This document shows, in pieces, positions 1 to 12,285 of a stretch of DNA of 64,000 bases (positions are counted from its first letter, which is position 1; each line of letters starts with the position of its first letter). The notes beneath the pieces are model-generated. The model was not told the origin of the DNA, ran no database searches, and saw only the letters and a program-made list of their open reading frames with translations. Origin of the DNA: Lycium barbarum (taxonomy: Eukaryota > Streptophyta > Magnoliopsida > Solanales > Solanaceae); contig NC_083339.1 in assembly GCF_019175385.1 (NCBI RefSeq), positions 82,076,120 through 82,140,119 on the forward strand, written 5' to 3'. The position numbers and the translations under genes are program-made.

Positions 1-852
1 ACGGTCACTTCTTTGTTGTTGTAGGCTTTCTTCTAGATTTTCAGCATGGGCCTGAATGCATGAAATATCCATGTTGTCCTAAAGGGACGCAGTCAAGCAC
101 CTATCCATCTAATGTGTTCCTAGGCCTTTCACAAATCGGTGCACTTGGTCACCCATATCCGCTACCATGGCCGAAGAATACCTAGCCAAAGAATTGAAGC
201 GGAGACTATACTCTAAAGCACTCATGCTACCTTGCCTCAAATTTAAGAACTTATCGGCTCTAGCTCGCTGAACCTCTGGAGGCAAATAATGTCGTAGGAG
301 AGCATCTACAAATTCTTGCCATACCAGGGGAAGCGCATTGGCTCCCCGTGAAGCCATCCAAACCGTATAACAATGAACCGCAACATCCCTCAATCTATAG
401 GATGCTAACTCTACCGATTCGGTGTCCGAAGCATGTATAAACCGAAGCGTCCTCAACATTCCATCAATAAAATTCTGAGGGTCCTCATCTAACTTTGATC
501 AAAAGAATTTCGGTAGGTTCAAGCTAATAAAATCACGGGCCCTTGCACTAACAGCCCTATCACCTTACCCTGTACTTTGCCGCTGAGTCTGGGCAGCAAC
601 CAATTGAGTAAGCAAATGAATGACCTCTTTTACATCTTGGCCTGAAGCATCCGGTGGAGGAGCTGAAGGTGTTGGAGCTGGGGCTGAGGCTCCCTCACAC
701 TCTTCAGAAATAGGCACTGAATGGGGGGACTGAGATTGAGCCTCATTCTGGGACTCACTTTCCTCTACAACTATTGGCGGTACTCTTTCAGCCCGCTTTT
801 CTGCCACTGTCTTGCCCTTTTGAGCTGTCATAGCCTTTCTCTTTACAAGCAT
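1..852 (-). pseudogene. gag: Element A gag (capsid) pseudogene, partial
   Basis: The minus-strand translation begins at 852 with MLVKRKAMTAQKGK, matching the basic gag N-termini of C ([13 protein letters not shown]) and H (MPPKRK). A Pro/Ala-rich linker and the retrotransposon gag core follow. Recognisable core pieces are [19 protein letters not shown] residues near 430-370 (here [16 protein letters not shown]), YLPPEVQRARADKFLNLRQ near 290-230, and the YSLRFNSLARY segment near 215-185. The frame is broken by at least two in-frame stops between 459 and 565. Gag forms the virus-like particle, but this copy cannot give a full product. The nucleocapsid part and pol lie left of the window. Confidence 0.8.
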
Positions 853-1059
853 TGAAATACATAACACACGGTTAAAGAAAAAAGAATTTCTTATGGCATA
901 GCTCTATCACATGATCTTATAAAGAAAAAAGGTCATTCATTCCTAAAATGCCCGCAGTCTCTTGTTTATAAGTGTGGCGCGCAACACACCCATAACCAAG
1001 ACTCTAGTGGACACAGCTCGTAGACACACCCTAGGACAGAATTTCTCTGATACCACTTT
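853..1059 (-). other. Element A leader with primer-binding site
   Basis: This leader lies between the 5' LTR and gag. The reverse complement of 1044-1055 reads TGGTATCAGAGA, one base from the initiator tRNA-Met primer site TGGTATCAGAGC seen in B, C, H and M. A hairpin at 964-996 has stem core GTGTG/CACAC and carries GCGCGC (977-982) in its loop (see findings). The segment around 890-920 is the A version of the conserved leader motif TCTATCGCACGAT found before gag in B and C. Confidence 0.8.
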
Positions 1060-3590
1060 TGTCACAACCCAACCGGAGGGCCGTGACGGGCACCCAGTGC
1101 TAACCCACCCGGGCACCTCTTATCATACTTTCACATTTACATCTAGGTGAGCCACATAGCTAAATCATACTTTCCATCCATTATTCATACTAATTTCATT
1201 GGGCAATAATACATATATATCATCATTAATAACAATGCTCATATAGATGTACATAAGCCGATGAGCCTAACAAAATGATATCCAAAATATAGGCCGACAG
1301 AGCCAAACACATCTAACCATATACACATGTCTACGAGCTTCTAAGGAGAGTATGTCATATCATATAGGCGGGACAGGACTCCACTATGCCCGTAAATATG
1401 TACACAAAAGAATAAGCACCAAAAGCTGTAACTCCGAAAGAAATGGAGCTCCGCTATGTAGTCCCTGGGTAATAAAGCTATGGATCAAGTCTATCTCCCT
1501 GGCCGCGTGTGGGCATGACGCAGCGTCCACAAACAAAAGGACGTAAGTACGAAGAATGTACTGAGTATGGAAAGCATGATCAACATCATTATGAAAGCAT
1601 AATAGACAACATAAGAAATAACATAGGATGGGAGATAGTAGTATCATCGTCACAAACACTTACTTGCTTTTCATAGGGACTTTCCATTTCTAATGCGTGA
1701 TTGTGTACATACATCCACATCCATATCCGTATTCATATCCGTACTCCTTTACATTTCGTATCCAATTTCGTATTCATATACATATCATTTACCTAGCATA
1801 CCCGTCCATGAAGGTTCGGTGGTTTCACATACCCGGCCATGCCAAGGCTCGGTGTCATACATACCTGGCCCTACCAAGGCTTAGTGTTATACATACCTCG
1901 CCCTACCAAGGCTCAGTGTTATCCGTACCCAACTGCAGTGGTGCGCGTGCAGTACATACATATATATATATATATATTCTACCCGGCCATATAAGCTCGG
2001 GGTTTCACAATAGCCATACATAGGCACGTATACATAAAAGCTCATAAGCATCTTAAGCACCATTACTATCGTCGTTCATTACATCTATCCTTAGAGTATT
2101 GCTCGTCATATAAGGAATTTAGTACAATCGTAACATATCGAGAATCATGAGCTCAGTAGCTTCTGATGATAACATCATTTGGAGGATATCATAGGCTTAT
2201 AGAAGATTAGATATTTGGCCAAAGAACCATGCCTTATGAAAGAAGGGTTAGCCTTACATACCTTTCCGTTCAACTATTCTATCACATGCACGTTCTCCTT
2301 CAATGCTCACGTTTCTACCTTCATTAGAGTTATACTATCATTAGAAAATCGATAGTTTAGCATACATGACTAAACCTAGAGAAAAGCGGACAGCATTTCC
2401 TCTATTTATACGACTTCCTCCATATTATATATCAACTCTCAAACATCAATAATAACATTCACAACATCATAACAATGGTCTTTATTCACCTATATTACCA
2501 TATTCCTCAATTCACTTTGAGCCACCCATATCCATAGTCATAGCACACTATTACATTTACTCATATACAATGTTTATCCCATATTTTCAATATCATTTAT
2601 AACATGATTATATTCATAACATATCAAGAATCATTACTCAACCCAAGCTATTGCTAAAAAATGACACTATTCCCACATTCATGACCCATTTTCTATCTCC
2701 TTCTTCAATCCAAGTGTTTCATCTTCTCAATACCTTAAACAACATGGAAATACTATAAAACTTACCTCAGATGTTGTAGGAATAAGCTCTGGATGTAAAT
2801 ACTTCACTTCAGCCAAAACCCTAGTTCACTTCAAATGAGATTTCTTGACTTGGATGATCTCTAATGAGTTTCTTACACTTGGTTTTCTTGGTTTGACGAA
2901 GTTGATCATAAATTTCTCTTGAGTTCTTATGGATGAAGAGTGGAGAGGGTTCTAGAGAGTTCTTGAAGTGTTGGGTGAAAAATGAAATGAAATAATGAAC
3001 TTGGTCCCTTTTTAATAACTGAAAAATCTGACCCGTCGGGAAAATATACGGACACTAATACTGTTTGTATAAACTTATACGGTCCGTATAAGTGACTGTG
3101 AAATTTCCCCTTCAACATCTCGCTTCTATGACCATTATACGGCATATTATACGGTCGGTATAAGTGACCGTATAATCCTATTAGTGAGGGACCTTCACTG
3201 TGATGATTCTGTGGATGATTATACGGACCGTATAATCGGCCGTGTAACCCATCTTTTCTCTGATCTTTTTCTCGTCACTTCGTTTGATCTCCAATCCTCA
3301 CGGAACCTTCTTAATACTTGTTTAACTCCTCATTAATGATCTAAGGGACATTATAATTCTCCTCCAAGACACTATTAAATCATCATTAACTTGTTACTCG
3401 TAAATCCTTTCCGATACCTATCGTATGCGTTGCCTTCTCTTGGCAAAATTTCTCCTCTTACCTCGAATGTATTTGAAATCTTAGTTAGGGTCATCAAATG
3501 TCATTTCTCACTTATTTCAATACAGTAAACTTCGTGCCCTTCGTTAGTCTATTTACTGTGCATCAACGGGGAATTTTCCGAGGTGTAACA
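1060..3590 (-). repeat. Element A 5' LTR (2531 bp)
   Basis: On the minus strand the LTR begins TGTTACACCTCGG at 3590 and ends GGTTGTGACA at 1060, giving TG...CA ends. From its 5' end it holds clustered palindromes with core ACGGNCCGT (3073-3093, 3217-3237), a TATA-like box (reverse complement of 2402-2410, TATAAATAG) before an AGGAAATGCTG motif, a tandem array with period about 36 bp (1796-1945), an AT-dinucleotide run (1959-1978), and the paired hairpin (1524-1563). The small open frames inside it look like chance. Only this copy of A's LTR is in the window. Confidence 0.85.
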
Positions 3591-4258
3591 TTATACTTAC
3601 TTATCCTCTTTCTACTAGGAAACTTCCTTTTCATACATTTGAATACATAGTAGTATCATACCCGACCATCTAAGTTCGGTGTCTTACGTACCCAGCCATA
3701 ATAAAGCTTGGTGTTATACGTACCTGGCCGTACCAAAGCTCAGTGGTATCCGTACCTGGCCCTACCAAGGCTCAGTGTTATACGTACCCAACTGCAGTGG
3801 TGTGTGCGCAATAGATATCATACTTGTCCATATAGGCTCGGTGTCACAACATAGCAATCATACTTTTATAACATACATATGTATCTGAGAGAAACATTTT
3901 GACACTATCGGGGTGACACAAAGTCTATAAACTTCCGATTTCTATTATTGAATCACCATCATCTTTATCGTCATCACTATCATCATCATCATCATTATCA
4001 TCATCCCCATTATCGTCATCATCATTATCATTATCACTATTATCGTCGTCATCATTATCATTATCACTATTAACCTCGTCTTCATTATCACTATCACTAT
4101 TATCGTCGTCATCATTATCATCATCACTATTATTGTCGTCGTCATCATTATCGTTATCACTATTATTGTCGTCATCATTATCATTATCACTATTAACCTT
4201 GTCATCATTATCATTATCACTATTATCGTCGGCATCATTATCATCATCACTATTATTG
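3591..4258 (-). repeat. LTR G, middle segment (left of the B insertion)
   Basis: This is part of an A-type LTR in minus orientation, cut on the left by A and on the right by B. Positions 3656-3835 carry four to five units of the ccggcc/ctcggtg tandem array seen in LTR A. The rest is the ATC-rich minisatellite (3950-4258). The LTR continues at 35976 beyond element B. Whether G is a solo LTR or the 5' LTR of a full element cannot be decided, because its left end is outside the window. Confidence 0.75.
3950..4258. repeat. ATC/ATT-rich minisatellite inside LTR G
   Basis: A trinucleotide-based array (ATC, ATT, GTC) is organised into higher-order units of about 33-39 bp. Each unit includes the recurring words cactatta and tcgtcatcattatc. 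On the minus strand it opens a low-complexity Met/Ile frame that is not a gene. Other A-type LTRs here lack an array of this length, so it probably expanded locally. Element B inserted at its right edge, and the tattg target duplication is itself part of the repeat. Confidence 0.85.
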
Positions 4259-6726
4259 TGTCACGACCCAGCTAGGGGCCGCGACGGGTACCCGGGGCTA
4301 GCCACCGAGCACCGCTCGTTCTACTACTCATCTTATTCAGTCAATTCCCTTTTATCAATTTGTACGCAAGACATAAGAAAATTATCTTTTCATTTGAGAA
4401 CATAAAACACTTTTATATGCATAAGCCTTTAGGCTATCAAAATAATATATATATACAGTGTCAATCTCGTGAGACCATCTAACCCACACTGCGCATCTAC
4501 GAGCCTCTGCTGGAGTGCTACTTATAAGGACGGGACAAGGCCCCGTCATGCCCAAAAATACATATATATGACTATACACAAAAGAATCATCATAAGGACC
4601 TCCGAACAAAGAAGTGCTTTCAATCAGCTGACAGCTACTACGGATCTGGGTCGAGCTCTCCTTCCTGTCTACCTGCGGGTATGAACACAGCGTCCAAAGA
4701 AAACAGACGTCAGTACGAACATTTTACTGAGTATGAGAGGCATAAACAAGAAAATAAGGTGATGATATAAAAGAAGTATCAATATGGAATAACTGTATCC
4801 GACTGTCAAGTGTAAAAGAAATGATGCATGCTGGCTTACTCATACACATCGTCATAACATATATGCATAAATGTATAAGCTGCCCGCCCATATAGGTACG
4901 GTTGAACAATGTATAAGCTGCCCGTCCATATCGGATCGGTGTGATAATCATGACATTAGCTTGTGTCCAGGCCTCCCGAGTCTGGGGTATTATCTCACGC
5001 CGCCCACTAGTGGTGTCTGCCCATGCCATTTGGCCATGGTGTATCGTACAGTTGCCCGCCTTAGCGGTGACTGCCCGGCCAAATAGGCGCGGTGTTATAT
5101 CATCATCATACATGATCATCATAATATGCTTATTGTAACATACTTGTCATAATACATGCATAAGGCTTATGAACAACTTTACTTCATCGGGGTGACGTAA
5201 GGTCGTGATCCCCCGATTTTTCACTATGGAGCGATTATTGACATTCTGCCTCACCTCAAAGAAGCTAGCATATAAGGTGAGTGTAAGAAATAATTAACAG
5301 CATTAACATTGTAGACTCATCATATCATGTCTCTTATCTTATATAGCTATTCATAGACATAGGCTTTTAGCTTTCTGGAATATAGGAACTCGTGAAGAGG
5401 AGGGAAAATCATGATAGAAGATTCATGCCATTAGAAATAAAGGACTAGCCTCACATACCTTTGACTTTTAACTAAGCTATCGCTTGCTTGTTCTCCTTCG
5501 ATATCACGTTTCTACCTTCAAGAGAGAATTCGCACTAACGTTAGTTAATTCGACTATAAGAACGCGTGACTATTTCTAGGGAAAATTGGGCAACACTTCC
5601 TTTGTTTATACTACTTTTCCCATATGTGTTATCCACTCCCACACGCTCACAACAACATTCACAATATTGCAATCAACAATCATCATTTATATACATTGAC
5701 CACAATTCATCATTTCTCATCAATTTCTCCACATTTATGGTTATATCTTACTATTGCGTTTCCTCATATATAATACTTTGTTCATGGCCTAAATGTCATT
5801 TATAACGTACTCATAATCACAACATACCAACGTTCATGATTCAATCCAACTACCATCCAACCATGACACTATTCACTAATAAATGACCCATTTCGTATGT
5901 CTTTCTATAATTCAAGTATCTTAACCTTCCAATACCTTAAACAACATGGTTTAGTCATGAAACTTACCTTAAATGATGGTTGAACAAGCCTTGAATGGAA
6001 TTACTCCTCTAGCACCAAAACCCTACTTCACTTCTTTTGGGTTTTCTTGAGAGAGTTGAACTTTAGCTAGGTTTCATACACTTTGTCTAATGGATTTGGT
6101 GTTATTGATCATGGATTCCTTTGATTTTCTTGTAAGGAATAGTGGAGAGTATTCTAGAGGTTTCTAAAGAGAAATATCATGGCATGAAATGAATTTAATG
6201 AGCCTGGGTCTCCTATTAATGACTTAAAATATGATCCGGAATGAACAGTAACTGAAGTGCACAGTGGTCGTAAACCCAGTTTATGGTCCGTATTCCAGTT
6301 TACGGGTTGTATTTCGTGGTCTTATTTAAGCATATCAAAACCAGAAAGGTATGCTGGGGATCATGGTGATTTACGATCGCGGTTTACGGGCCGTATTTCA
6401 ATTTACGGTCCGTATTCCAAGTCATATTTAACCATTTGAACATTTAGCAGAAAGTTGATGTTTTGTAAGTTGGAATACGACATGGTGGTTTACGGGCTGT
6501 ATACCACTTTACGGTCCGTGTTTCATTTTACGACTGACTGGGCCAAAGTGCAAATCTGCAACTTTCACCTCTTCAGAACCTATAATTAGTCATTGTGGAG
6601 CATAACCTTATCTCTTATTCCCATTGCCTTTAAAATCTTACGTAGGGTCGTCAAACGTCGTTCATACTCGTATTCTTCTTTATTCTATTCATTGTACGTT
6701 CAAGGGTAAATTTACAAGGTGTAACA
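4259..6726 (-). repeat. Element B 3' LTR (2468 bp)
   Basis: Minus-strand ends are TGTTACACC (6726) and GGGTCGTGACA (4259). It pairs with the 5' LTR at 33499-35970 over its full length. It holds U3 palindromes with core ACGGNCCGT (around 6365-6420 and 6487-6520), a TATA-like box (reverse complement near 5601-5612, GTATAAAC) followed by AGGAAGTGTTGCCC, a tandem array containing ctgcccg-ccatat-cggt (4878-5095), and the paired hairpin (4691-4730). It is A-type, the same family as A, G, H and I. No coding content is supported. Confidence 0.92.
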
Positions 6727-6767
6727 CTCTCCCCCCCCCCCCTTTGGAACATTCGTCATCGAATGTT
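6727..6767 (-). promoter_or_regulatory. Element B polypurine tract and adjacent inverted repeat
   Basis: On the minus strand an AAAGGGGGGG... tract (about 6727-6744) directly abuts the 3' LTR. This is the expected plus-strand priming site for reverse transcription. Just upstream is a perfect inverted repeat, AACATTCG-tcat-CGAATGTT (6748-6767), also found at the same place in C, K and N. The stretch between it and the pol end (6768-7009) holds nothing I recognise. Confidence 0.85.
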
Positions 6768-7009
6768 AAACAATCGGGATTCTACGAAAATTTCGCCAGA
6801 GCTTCCCCTGTAATACGGCACTACCATCCTGTCACAACAACCCATAATATCCTTGCCTCACAGTGCTACAACACGATAAAACTCTAAGAAAGACTTACGA
6901 AAGCTCCCGAAAGTAGGGGATATAATATCTTAGTAATGATGGAAATAGTGGTGTTCAGATACTCTAATTATTACACTTCATTTATTACATACTTACCTTA
7001 TATTGTTGG

Positions 7010-8229
7010 CGTTCCATCTTGAGTCTCTTCTGGGGGTTGAAATAAATGCGGGTACTTGGACTTCATACTCTCTTCTGCTTCCCAAGTCATTTCTTCTCGG
7101 TTATTATTTCGTCACAAGACTTTAACTGAAGCTACCTCTTTATTTCGGAGTCTTCGCACTTGTCTGTCTAGAATAACAATAGGCACCTCCTCATAGGTTA
7201 GCTTTTCTGTCACTTGCACATCATCTATCAGGACAATCTTTGTGGGATCTCCAATACACTTGCGAAGCATCGAAACGTGAAAGACTGGGTGGACTGATTC
7301 AAGCTCTGAAGTCAAGTCCAATTCATAGGCGACATGACCCACCTTGCGGATAATTTTGTAGGGTCCAATGTATCGAGGACTTAGCTTCCCTTTCTTGCCA
7401 AATCTCATCACCCCTTTCATTGGCGATAATTTCAAAAATACCCAATCATCAACCTGGAATTCCAAGTCTCGTCGGCGATTATCCGCATAAGACTTTTGGC
7501 GACTTTGGGCTGTCAATAATCAATCTCGGATCACTTTAAACTTTTCCACCGCTTGCTGAATCAACTCGGGTCCTATTAATTGTGCTTCTCCTGTTTCGAA
7601 CCATCCGATTGGGGATCTACACTTCCTTCCATATAAAGCTTCATATGGGGCCATTTGAATATTGGAATGATAGCTATTATTGTATGCGAATTCGATTAGC
7701 GGCAAATGATCGTCCCAACTACCACCGAAATCCAGCACACACGCTCGTAGCATATCTTCCAAGGTCTGAATAGTACGCTCGGCTTGCCCATCGGTCTGCG
7801 GATGAAATGTCGTGCTAAGCTTCACTCGAGTGCCTAGACCTTCTTGAAAGGATTTCTAGAACTTGGCTGTAAACTGCGCTCGTCGATCTGTGATAATAGA
7901 TAATGGAATACCATGAAGGCGCACAATTTCCTTGAGAAACAACCTCGCATAGTCTTCCGCTGAGTACGTAGTCCTAACTGGGAGAAAATGGGCTGCTTTC
8001 GTCAATCTGTCCACAATCACCCATATCGAATCATACTTGCCTCGAGAACGAGGTAACCCCACAATAAAATCCATGTTGATTACTTCCCATTTCCAAGTAG
8101 GGATGTCTATTGCTTGCAATAAGCCTCCTGGCTTTTGAGGTTCAATCTTTACCTGTTGGCAATTTGGACACTGTGCTTCAAATTCCACTATATCTCTCTT
8201 CATGCCATCCCACCAATATATTAACTTGA
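7010..8229 (-). pseudogene. pol: Element B integrase pseudogene (catalytic core to chromodomain)
   Basis: Minus-strand integrase. Near 8225-8150 is YWWDGMKRDIVEFEAQCPNC, which carries the CxxC of the zinc-binding domain. The catalytic core contains NMDFIVGLP (first Asp), IITDRRAQFTAKF (second Asp) and HPQTDGQAERTIQTLE (Glu), the expected D,D-35-E. The C-terminal part has [24 protein letters not shown] and a chromodomain-like tail ending in MTWEAEE...YPHLF near 7010. In-frame stops occur near 7855, 7519 and 7111. The frame continues upstream at 12286, beyond LTR E. Integrase joins the cDNA to the genome, but this copy is dead. Confidence 0.88.
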
Positions 8230-11200
8230 TGTCACGACCCAACCCCGTAGGCCGCGACTAGTGTCCGACGTGGACACTCAAACGTACTTACCGACAAAAT
8301 CTTACTTATGTCTACAAATAATGAATCTCGTGCGTCTTAAATTACAAACATATCACTTAAACCATTATTTATGTCATAAAACATAGGCCAACCATATTGA
8401 CGTAGTGAAGGAACAGACTAGCACAAATCAAACAAACGCCACTGACCAAACACGACCCATGACCCACAAACATGACTACAAGTCTCTAATACAGATAACA
8501 GAATCATATGACGGGACAGGGCCCCGCCGTACCCAAAAGAAATTATAAACACGAAACCATATACAACAAGAGTCCTGTACCAAAAGTAGGGGCTCCGGAT
8601 CAAAGGAGCGCTCCAAATAGCAGACTGTGTACCCTAGGCTGGCGGATCACCACTGAAAGCGTCTGTACCTGCGGGCATGAAACGCAGCCCCCGAAGAAAG
8701 GGGGTCAGTACGGAATATGTACTGAGTATGTAAAGCATGGAATACAGAAATCAGAGCTATAATCGAAACAAGCGGTACAAGAATAAGTAATTAGTCCAGA
8801 ATGTCAAAGTCACTCACTTCTCAGGCCAAGGTCATACAGATCGTCACATATCATATAAACCACTATAACCTGTCAGACGGGTTACCAAGGGTACAGAGTT
8901 TCCAGATGCAACTTATGCCTACCTAATTCATGTGTCAGACGGAAGGCAGGACATACAGAATGCTCAGATAACGCCATACACTAAAAGGTACACGGGACTT
9001 GCCGAGTACTCAGACGATATGGTATGCCGATTGGAATACAGGACATACAGAGTATCAGAACGTCGTAGCGTATCGAATCAGATGTTGCAGCCTGTGAATC
9101 ATATGATGTTTACAAAGAGTGTGCTACCTCGAGCTCAGCCCAGTACAGTGGTCACACCATACATAATCGTATCGTATCAAATCATATCATACCGTATCAT
9201 ATCGGAATGCGCGTCTACAAAAGGGTATGCCACCTCGAGCTCAGCCCAGTACAGTGGTCATCCCACGCAGAAACTGCCCGTTTTCCCCGCTCGAGCTCTG
9301 CCCAGTACACGGGTCACGGATCAGTCTCGGGAGCTTGAGCTCCGCCCAGTACACTCCCAACGCGTCTGCCTGGTATCAAATCACGCAGCGCAGATACTGT
9401 CCGCTTTGGGGATCGAGCTCAGCCCAGACCACCCCTCACGGTTTTATTCCAGAACATCATAGGCAACTTAGGGATATAGCGCACGACAGCATAGCTTGGT
9501 CCGACTCAGTGAATAGACACGCTAAGACTTGCACAAACGGAGTAGTGAGAAATCAGATACATATTTTTTCAGACTCGATAGATACGGATACTTATTAACG
9601 TTTGCGAATTATAGACGTATTCCGAAACGATCAGAATTGATGTGTGAAATTTACGGATACTTTTACCACAGAATCGTCACGAACGTTTCAGAGCAGATTT
9701 CAATCGACGAATCAGTTCAAGGAATCAGACAGTGGTCTTAGAGCATGTACATAACTTTTTAGACGACACGATGGAAGGTATCAACCCAAACATCTGGAGT
9801 CATCTTACGTGTCCAAACATTTATAAAACTGGTGAGAGTGATTGAACGTACTATCGGAATATTCGTAACGGATTACTCGACAAAAATATTCATGTCCGAA
9901 TACTTTTATCAAAATAACTCTAGCGGAGTAATTGTATCGGAACACTATGCTCGGATACTCATGTCAACAAAAGGGCATATGGTCGACTTGTCATAATTCG
10001 CGCGATCAATAACCGGCCCGGGGACCTGTGAGCGATATCACAATAATGGGCACGAGTTGAGTCATGAACGGCTAATTCAATTTATGAATCAGAATAGCTA
10101 TAGGGCCCAATATGGTCATATGTCGGCCCGTTAGTCCAACTAGTCTGAAAAAGTAGTCATTACGGGGTTTATTTCGCAAAAGTTCTCCCAAGATTATGTT
10201 TATATTTCAAAATGTAATTTAGAATGTCGAAATACTTTTTATAAGCTTGATAAAATCACAGGTTGACCCAGTAGCCAAAATAATTCGGATAATTAATCAA
10301 ACGGGGTTCATTTCACCAAAAATATTTCCAAAATAGTCATTGTGGTTCAAATTATAGTTTAAGACATCATGGCGATCAAAAATATTATTTTATGATAGTT
10401 AAACTCATAAACGAAAGTCCTTTACTATCGCTATACCAAAGTGAACCTTACAGGGCAAACAAAAGGATTTCGGACTTAGCGGGCCCACCTTGGGTCAAGT
10501 CGAGGTGGTAGACATGAATCACGGACATTTGAGGTCTATGTGGTCATACATAAAGGTTTCGGAGTGATCCGACTACGTTCGCATAAGTTTCGGACATTTG
10601 GTTGCTTTCTAGCCAAAATAGGGTCTTTAAGCTTCAGTTGAATTGAATGAATAGTAGCCATTTTCTAATTCGGATTTCGAGGAGCAGAATTGCTCCCGAG
10701 GTTCCGATATCGACCTAGCATACTAAGACATGCCAAAAGAAGGAATGGGTAGCCTTACCTACCTTTTTATACGACTTACGCTCGGCCAAAACCTAAGTCC
10801 CGTTTCGTCCAGAATCTGCAAATGGTCAAGGTTACCAATTAGGGATTTCAAAGCTTAAAATTCGCTTAACTTCATTTTTGGCTACCGAAATTTCGGCAGC
10901 ACCTCCCCTATAAATATAGCACCCCCGAGAATCATCTCGGCTCAAATAGTAGCAACAACAACCCAACAACATCAACAAAGTCAACAATCATTATAATATA
11001 GCACAATAGAAGGCAACTAGTTCTACTTTCCGACATAACGCAATAACGTTCATTCCGACTTCACACTTCCATGCTAAGCTCCATATTTTCATATTCATGA
11101 TTAATCAAGATCATCACTATATAGGTTAGAAGCATTCCATATCGTTTTCACAAAATATTCACACGATATACAAGATATACAATTTTCCACCAAGATCATA

Positions 11201-12280
11201 TTTCATCCAAAACTTTTAATCTTTGGCATACATATTCATAACATGTTCCCATCTTCCAAATCCATCAATGGTCATCATAATTTGCATCCTAACAACTTCA
11301 TTTTCATAATGTCGTAAGATCATACCTAAAGGACATAAGCTTCTACATTCCATTTCAATGCAAACTTATATTATCTTATCTTCATTTACATTACAAGCAT
11401 CACCACAACACAACTAACATGTTAAACAAAATTAATCCACTCCCATTTCAATGCCTATACCACACGGCCATTTTCCATTCTTCCAACTTCCATCCCATTC
11501 ATAAAACTTTCATTTTCAATATAGAATTTCACAACACCCACAACTAGAACATTACATAAAATCAACTCAACTTACCTATACCAACTACACATACACACGG
11601 CCACACATACATACACACAAATACCATGCAAACTTCCATATTCTCATGAATTCTATCCATTTCTACATACTACAACATAGACAAAGCCTTCATAACATAC
11701 AAAGAACATGAAATTCTTACCTTTCTTCACAACTTCTCCACTTATCTAAGGTTGGAATTTTGTTCCAAAGAATGATTCTCTCCTTCTAACAATCATACCA
11801 TGTGGAAGAGGGCCTTCAAATTAGTAGGAAAACATGAAGAAACAATTTTTTGAACAAGATTTCTTGATCTTCTTTTTCTCTCCTCTTGGCCAAATTCTCC
11901 TCTTTCTTGGCTCTCTCTCTTTCTCTTTTGTTTTATTTCTTGAAACTTCTAATGAAGTTGATAAGCATAGCCTCTTATTTATTTTGTCACATGAAATAAT
12001 TAAATGGGCTTGGGCCATAAGTGTATGGCCGGCCACCCCCTTAGACTTGGGACTCTTGTTTTCATTTTTTTTTAGCCCAATCTCTTTTGGTTCATATTTC
12101 GTAATTTACGAAACTAATTTCCGAATTTCCAATTTTACCCTTAACCTTCCCCGATGTCTCCGCGTCAACCCTTTTCATAACAACGACATATATGTCGAAT
12201 GAAATCAAAATGTGGCCTTATTCCTTACAAGTCACAATTATTTCAAATTTTCCGAACACGCGAGAACACGGGATATAACA
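8230..12280 (-). repeat. LTR E: solo LTR (4051 bp) inside B integrase
   Basis: Minus-strand ends are TGTTATATCCCGTGTTCTCG (12280) and GGGTCGTGACA (8230), flanked by a perfect 5-bp duplication CTTGA (8225-8229, 12281-12285). It has no internal coding region, so it is a solo LTR left by recombination. From its 5' end it shows a TATA-like box (reverse complement of 10908-10919) next to the palindrome CCGAAATTTCGG (10885-10896), a GAGCTC-rich tandem array (9121-9440), and the paired hairpin (8688-8725). The open frames at 8932-9741 and 11834-12202 fall in LTR repeats and show no protein resemblance. Confidence 0.92.
9121..9440. repeat. Tandem GAGCTC/cccagtac repeats in LTR E
   Basis: Five imperfect copies of a unit with core ctcgagctcagcccagtaca start near 9127, 9233, 9290, 9333 and 9412, at irregular spacing (43-106 bp). 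The array lies between the TATA-like box and the paired hairpin, the same relative place where other LTRs here carry unrelated-looking arrays. Confidence 0.75.
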
Positions 12281-12285
12281 CTTGA

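Larger units (their letters stand above)
1..3590 (-). mobile_element. Element A: 5' part of a Ty3/gypsy (Tekay-like) retrotransposon
   Basis: This is the 5' end of a minus-strand LTR retrotransposon: 5' LTR (1060-3590), primer-binding site, leader, and the start of gag running off the left edge. It interrupts the related LTR G: the sequence from 3591 on matches the middle of an A-type LTR rather than its flank, for example the repeated accc-ggcc block at 3656-3830, which corresponds to 1796-1945. The right target duplication would be 3591-3595 (ttata). The other copy lies outside the window, so this duplication is not confirmed. Confidence 0.85.

Noticed and set aside
3945..4250. 101-residue Met/Ile-rich open frame on the minus strand
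   Set aside because: It is a translation of the ATC minisatellite in LTR G, with no signal of a real protein.
8932..9741. Overlapping open frames of 176, 123 and 70 residues
   Set aside because: They lie in the tandem-repeat part of solo LTR E, have repeat-driven composition and match no protein family I recognise.
11834..12202. 122-residue frame starting with a hydrophobic, signal-like stretch
   Set aside because: It is in LTR E and the matching part of LTR D (32864-33400) does not keep the frame.
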